Positions 5,521 through 8,107 of a stretch of DNA of 8,107 nucleotides are shown here, piece after piece. The notes under the pieces are model-generated. The model was given only the letters and a program-made list of their open reading frames with translations. It had not been told where the DNA came from and made no database searches. How positions within the stretch are numbered: position 1 is the stretch's first letter; each line of letters starts with the position of its first letter. Source of the stretch: Pseudomonadota bacterium (GTDB lineage Bacteria; Desulfobacterota; GWC2-55-46; JADFVP01); NCBI GenBank assembly GCA_015222595.1, contig JADFVP010000043.1, positions 1-8,107 on the forward strand, written 5' to 3'. The position numbers were made by a program, and so were the translations under genes.

Positions 5521-6744
5521 ATGATCTTCTATACCACAACTACTGCTCTCCGGGCGCTTTGGCGCTCTAGTACTTTACTCGTTACGACTACGGCGCTCGT
5601 GCTGCTCGTCTCCTTGTCACCTTCTGCTGCGCTAGAGCTGCCAGAGACCCCGCACAGCGACTTTCTGAGCGAATTCGTCGAGGGCTACAGGGCCGGACAG
5701 AACCAGCACCTAACGAACGTTGTGCGCAGGAACAAGCGCAAGGTGCGCGCAGTGGTTCGCACCCTGGTAGCAGAGGCCGAGACTAGAGAGTTTGACGAGC
5801 GGATGGAGTTGCTCGACATTGCAAACGCAATGGCCTCCATGCACAGCCACTGGAACTTCGACGAGGAGCCGTTACTTGCCGTAGAAGCAAGGCTAAAGAT
5901 AGAGCTGGAACGAGAGAGAGCACGCGAAGCCGAGGCCGCAAAATGGGCTGCGTACGAAGAGTTTCCGGGCAACATTCTCTACAGGACAGACCCCGAAAGC
6001 CTTACAAAGAACAGAGTAGCCCCGGTCGTATTTCCGCACTGGCGCCACAGGCTGCTCTACGAGTGCTCGGCCTGCCACGACTCGCTCTTTAAGATGGACC
6101 GCAGCGCAGTTAGCGCGGCCCCCTCACCAGCTTCGATGCACAGAAAAAATTACTGTGGCGCGTGTCACGATTCGAAGACCGCCTTCGGGCTGCTCGACTT
6201 ACAGAAAGATTGTGTCCGCTGTCATAACGCAGGAACGGAGAGCGAAAAGAGACAGGTCTACAGCAAAGAGCACAACTTGCACAAGAGTGCCGCAATAGCC
6301 AGAAAACTCGGCGGACGCCTTGCGCCACAAAAACTAAAGAACACAGAGTTGCCAAAAGACCGTTTCGGAGATATCGACTGGATTGCGCTTAAGGGTAGCG
6401 GCGGTTACGGACCTGTATCAAGGTCGCCTAAAGGGGGTGCGGCAAAAATAGCGGAGCAGAGCACGAGCGCCGTGCTCTTTGAGATGCCTGAAGTCGCGTC
6501 GTGGATTGGCGCCGTGCCCTTCAGGCACAAGAGCCACGCCATCGGCATAGAGTGCGCCACCTGCCACGCCTCTTTGTACGCAAAAGAGCCCGGAGCAAGC
6601 AAAGCAGCCACGATGCAGAGCATGGCAGATGGCGAGTCGTGCGGGGCGTGTCACGGGCGTGTTGCCTTTAAGCTCGCCGACTGTATGCGCTGCCACACCA
6701 ACAGGCTCTCGGAACAAGAGATCGGTCGTATGATTACCAGATAG
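5521..6744 (+). CDS. Secreted hexaheme c-type cytochrome with two c7-type triheme domains
   Basis: This is probably a periplasmic electron carrier in anaerobic or extracellular electron transfer. The 407-residue protein has a signal peptide (hydrophobic about 18-37, ending SPSAALE). A charged helical region (about 45-145) follows, then two similar heme domains. Domain 1 (about 168-237) begins FPHWRH and has CxxCH motifs at 182-186, 212-216 and 231-235. Domain 2 (about 332-393) begins FRHKSH and has motifs at 345-349, 374-378 and 388-392. The pattern F-x-H-x-x-H, C-x-x-CH, then C-G-A-CH, then C-x-R-CH fits c7-type triheme cytochromes, with the leading His residues as likely distal ligands. A charged linker of about 95 residues separates the domains. 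No Shine-Dalgarno precedes the ATG, but the signal peptide supports this start. It is the only plus-strand gene, divergent from the htrA-like gene and convergent with the selenoprotein. Confidence 0.9.
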   Translation: MIFYTTTTALRALWRSSTLLVTTTALVLLVSLSPSAALELPETPHSDFLSEFVEGYRAGQNQHLTNVVRRNKRKVRAVVRTLVAEAETREFDERMELLDIANAMASMHSHWNFDEEPLLAVEARLKIELERERAREAEAAKWAAYEEFPGNILYRTDPESLTKNRVAPVVFPHWRHRLLYECSACHDSLFKMDRSAVSAAPSPASMHRKNYCGACHDSKTAFGLLDLQKDCVRCHNAGTESEKRQVYSKEHNLHKSAAIARKLGGRLAPQKLKNTELPKDRFGDIDWIALKGSGGYGPVSRSPKGGAAKIAEQSTSAVLFEMPEVASWIGAVPFRHKSHAIGIECATCHASLYAKEPGASKAATMQSMADGESCGACHGRVAFKLADCMRCHTNRLSEQEIGRMITR

Positions 6745-6806
6745 TCATCGGCCAGTCAAAAAAAAACACCCTCAGCAGAGCCCCAACTTCACAACCAAAA
6801 CAAGCC

Positions 6807-7637
6807 CTATATATCGAAACCGTTTGACAGGTCTTCGTACCGGCGCCAGCGGAACGGAAGATCTACAATCGTACCCGGAACAGTAATCTCCACAAGGGCC
6901 CTAAGTGCGCTAAGAAGCACCGTGGTCTGCTGCTCAATGTTGCCGGGCTCGCCCATCGGGTGGCCGAGCGGCCAGTGCAGAAAGACCGACCGGGGCGCCC
7001 CAACGTCCTCAGTAACCTTCCTCACAATACTGACGGCAACTGTCGGTATCCCGGCAGCCTCTATCTCGCGTTGTATCAGTCCGACGGACCGATTGCAGGT
7101 TACTCAACCGGGTGTCAGGATAACCACGTCTACACCTTCGGCCACGAGGCTTCGGGCAATCTCCGGAGCCGCGTCCCTCATCAGCGTCTCTACGTGCTCT
7201 CCGGTTATATGGCCCATGCAGGAGTAGTTTACAGGAGCTACGGAGCCGAGCACTCCCTCTTCGACAAGCTCGGCCAGACGCGTAACCGGCAAGACCACGT
7301 TTATATCGCGCTCGGCGTCCGTGTGGTCGTAGTAGTCGTGGGTTATCATATAGTCGTCGAGCGTGGTGTCACCGGGCATGGCACGGTAGGTCGGGTCTCC
7401 GTCCGGGTCTACCATGTCGTACGGTTTTTGGGACTTCAGATGCACGCCTGAGGTCGTGACAAGTGCGACCTTCGATTCACTGAGTGGTTTTGTGACCGGC
7501 GTCCACGGAACGCCCTCTACACCGACCGACTCCCCTACAGTAATCGGCTCTATCCGGCCTGCCATCTTCTCAACATCTACAAGGCCCGGAAAGCGCGTTA
7601 TAATACGCGCGAGCAGCTTGTTCTTGATTCTCGACAT
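6807..7637 (-). CDS. Selenoprotein of the glycine/sarcosine/betaine/D-proline reductase selenoprotein B family (UGA = Sec178)
   Basis: The reading frame runs from ATG at 7637 to the stop at 6807 with a single in-frame TGA at 7104-7106, giving a 276-residue product with selenocysteine at position 178. The sequence before the TGA (ARSLVAEGVDVVILTPG) continues naturally after it (VTCNRSVGLIQREIEAAG, then GAPRSVFLHWPLGHPMGEPGN). This is the fold continuity expected of the GrdB/PrdB-like family. The active site would be U178-V-T-C181, a redox UxxC pair. Other conserved-looking parts are GVHLKSQKPYD (64-74), THDYYDHTDAERDINVVLPV (99-118) and PVNYSCMGHITG (135-146). A SECIS-like hairpin follows the TGA. 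Family members cleave C-N bonds of amino acids or act as thiol/selenol redox proteins, but many stand-alone homologues have no known substrate, so a reductase activity on glycine or proline should not be assumed. AAGGA lies 8 nt upstream of the start. Confidence 0.88.
7075..7093 (-). promoter_or_regulatory. Bacterial SECIS-like hairpin for Sec insertion
   Basis: On the minus strand AUCGGUCC pairs with GGACUGAU (7 Watson-Crick pairs and one G-U), closing a GUC loop. The GU of the loop lies 19-20 nt after the UGA. As I recall it, the E. coli fdhF SECIS places its loop GU at a similar distance. The element lies inside the coding sequence, as usual for bacterial SECIS. Confidence 0.75.
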
Positions 7638-7658
7638 CTCATCTATCCTTTATGCTAA

Positions 7659-8036
7659 TCAGTATATTCCCGCCTCGCGCTGAAGAGCGCGAACGTACTC
7701 TATAATCGCCTCTATCTCCGCCCTGGTAACGCCTTCAACCTTTTCCATACTACCGAACTTCCAGTGGTGCGCCCGCACGCCCCTCGTAACGGCTAGATTG
7801 AAGCTGAAGTCTCCGTGGTGGTTCGGGTGGTAAATCTTATGAACCAGCGGCGGGCCTGTCTCAGTGCCGATGCCGCGCTCTCCATGACACACAGCGCACC
7901 GGGCGGTAAAGACCCGCTCTCCAAGAGAGATCTTTACAATTCCCTCGGCCCGTGCGCCCACACTATAAAGTATACTCAGAAAGAGCGCCAGAGCAACAAG
8001 GCAGCAGGTAAGCCGGACTCTTTTCAGGTAAGTCAT
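7659..8036 (-). CDS. Secreted monoheme cytochrome c
   Basis: This is a small class-I-like periplasmic cytochrome, 125 residues from the chosen start. A signal peptide (hydrophobic about 12-25, ending GARA) precedes the heme motif C47-A-V-C50-H51 in RCAVCHGERGIG. The rest matches a recurrent family block: GPPLVHKIYHPNHHGDFSF (61-79), VRAHHWKFGSM (88-97, with M97 the likely distal ligand) and a C-terminal helix ending RALQREAGIY. An upstream ATG at 8063 would add nine charged residues, but AAGGGAG lies six bases before the ATG at 8036 and that start gives a clean signal peptide, so 8036 is preferred. The selenoprotein gene follows after 21 bp on the same strand, so the two are probably co-transcribed. 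The promoter is outside the window. Confidence 0.9.
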   Translation of the reverse strand: MTYLKRVRLTCCLVALALFLSILYSVGARAEGIVKISLGERVFTARCAVCHGERGIGTETGPPLVHKIYHPNHHGDFSFNLAVTRGVRAHHWKFGSMEKVEGVTRAEIEAIIEYVRALQREAGIY

Positions 8037-8042
8037 TTCAGA

Positions 8043-8049
8043 CTCCCTT
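8043..8049 (-). promoter_or_regulatory. Shine-Dalgarno deciding the cytochrome c start
   Basis: AAGGGAG on the minus strand lies six bases before the ATG at 8036. The alternative ATG at 8063 has no such site, so translation most likely begins at 8036. Confidence 0.7.
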
Positions 8050-8107
8050 ACGTATCGGTGCATTCAGGCACAGAACGAAACTACTTACCGTAACCATAGT
8101 ACCTAAC

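Noticed and set aside
6745..6806. Nine-base A-run (T9 on the minus strand) between the convergent cytochrome and selenoprotein genes, as a terminator
   Set aside because: The only stem in front of the T-run on the minus strand is 3 bp (CTC/GAG), too weak to call an intrinsic terminator.
6807..7025. A separate 72-residue protein starting at the internal Met at 7025
   Set aside because: It is in frame with the upstream stretch across one UGA, and the sequence between 7026 and 7103 is also coding-like, so it is the C-terminal part of the selenoprotein.
6807..7637. Selenoprotein gene as a pseudogene with a nonsense mutation
   Set aside because: The stop is specifically UGA, lies at the family redox site next to a C two residues on (UxxC), and is followed by a SECIS-like hairpin with no other frame damage.
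8038..8107. Possible C-terminal end of an upstream minus-strand gene, either in the frame ending TGA at 8038-8040 (one base before the cytochrome ATG) or in the frame ending TAG at 8081-8083
   Set aside because: Two frames are open for only 8 and 22 codons to the window edge, which is expected by chance, and neither tail is recognisable. The gene cannot be supported from inside this window.

Overview
The window suggests an anaerobic or facultative, respiratory Gram-negative bacterium. The grounds are an Rnf ferredoxin:NAD+ oxidoreductase subunit, a hexaheme and a monoheme c-type cytochrome with signal peptides, a secreted HtrA-type protease, an HD-GYP c-di-GMP phosphodiesterase, and a UGA-encoded selenoprotein of the glycine/betaine/D-proline reductase B family. 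This mix is common in Desulfobacterota/Geobacter-like and Nitrospirota-like lineages. The assignment is an inference from gene content, because no taxonomic marker is present. All genes but one are on the minus strand, and nothing looks like a mobile element, CRISPR array, tRNA or rRNA.

Layout. 36-1454 (-) is rnfC, with no start of a following rnf gene inside the window. 1455-1842 is a regulatory leader. On the minus strand it carries a sigma70-like promoter, a well-formed ZTP (pfl-type) riboswitch aptamer and a terminator whose 5' arm overlaps the aptamer pseudoknot, then about 110 nt of leader before rnfC. 1843-3192 (-) is an HD-GYP phosphodiesterase. 3193-3532 is non-coding and rich in inverted repeats, and I could not assign it. 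3533-4177 (-) is a His-rich four-helix membrane protein of unknown function, just downstream of and probably co-transcribed with an HtrA/DegP-like protease (4215-5342, -). 5343-5520 is a divergent promoter region. 5521-6744 (+) is a hexaheme cytochrome with two c7-type triheme domains. 6807-7637 (-) is one selenoprotein gene interrupted by an in-frame UGA, which conventional gene calling would split in two or truncate. It lies 21 bp downstream of a secreted monoheme cytochrome c (7659-8036, -).

The two most notable points are these. First, a ZTP riboswitch appears to control rnfC, which would tie the folate/purine alarmone ZTP to ferredoxin-NAD energy coupling rather than to the purine and folate genes it normally controls. 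Second, the selenoprotein is supported by three independent signs: reading-frame continuity across the UGA, a U-x-x-C motif, and a SECIS-like hairpin with GU in its apical loop at the expected distance. Together the genes describe redox and envelope physiology: membrane electron transfer, periplasmic cytochromes, periplasmic proteolysis and c-di-GMP turnover.
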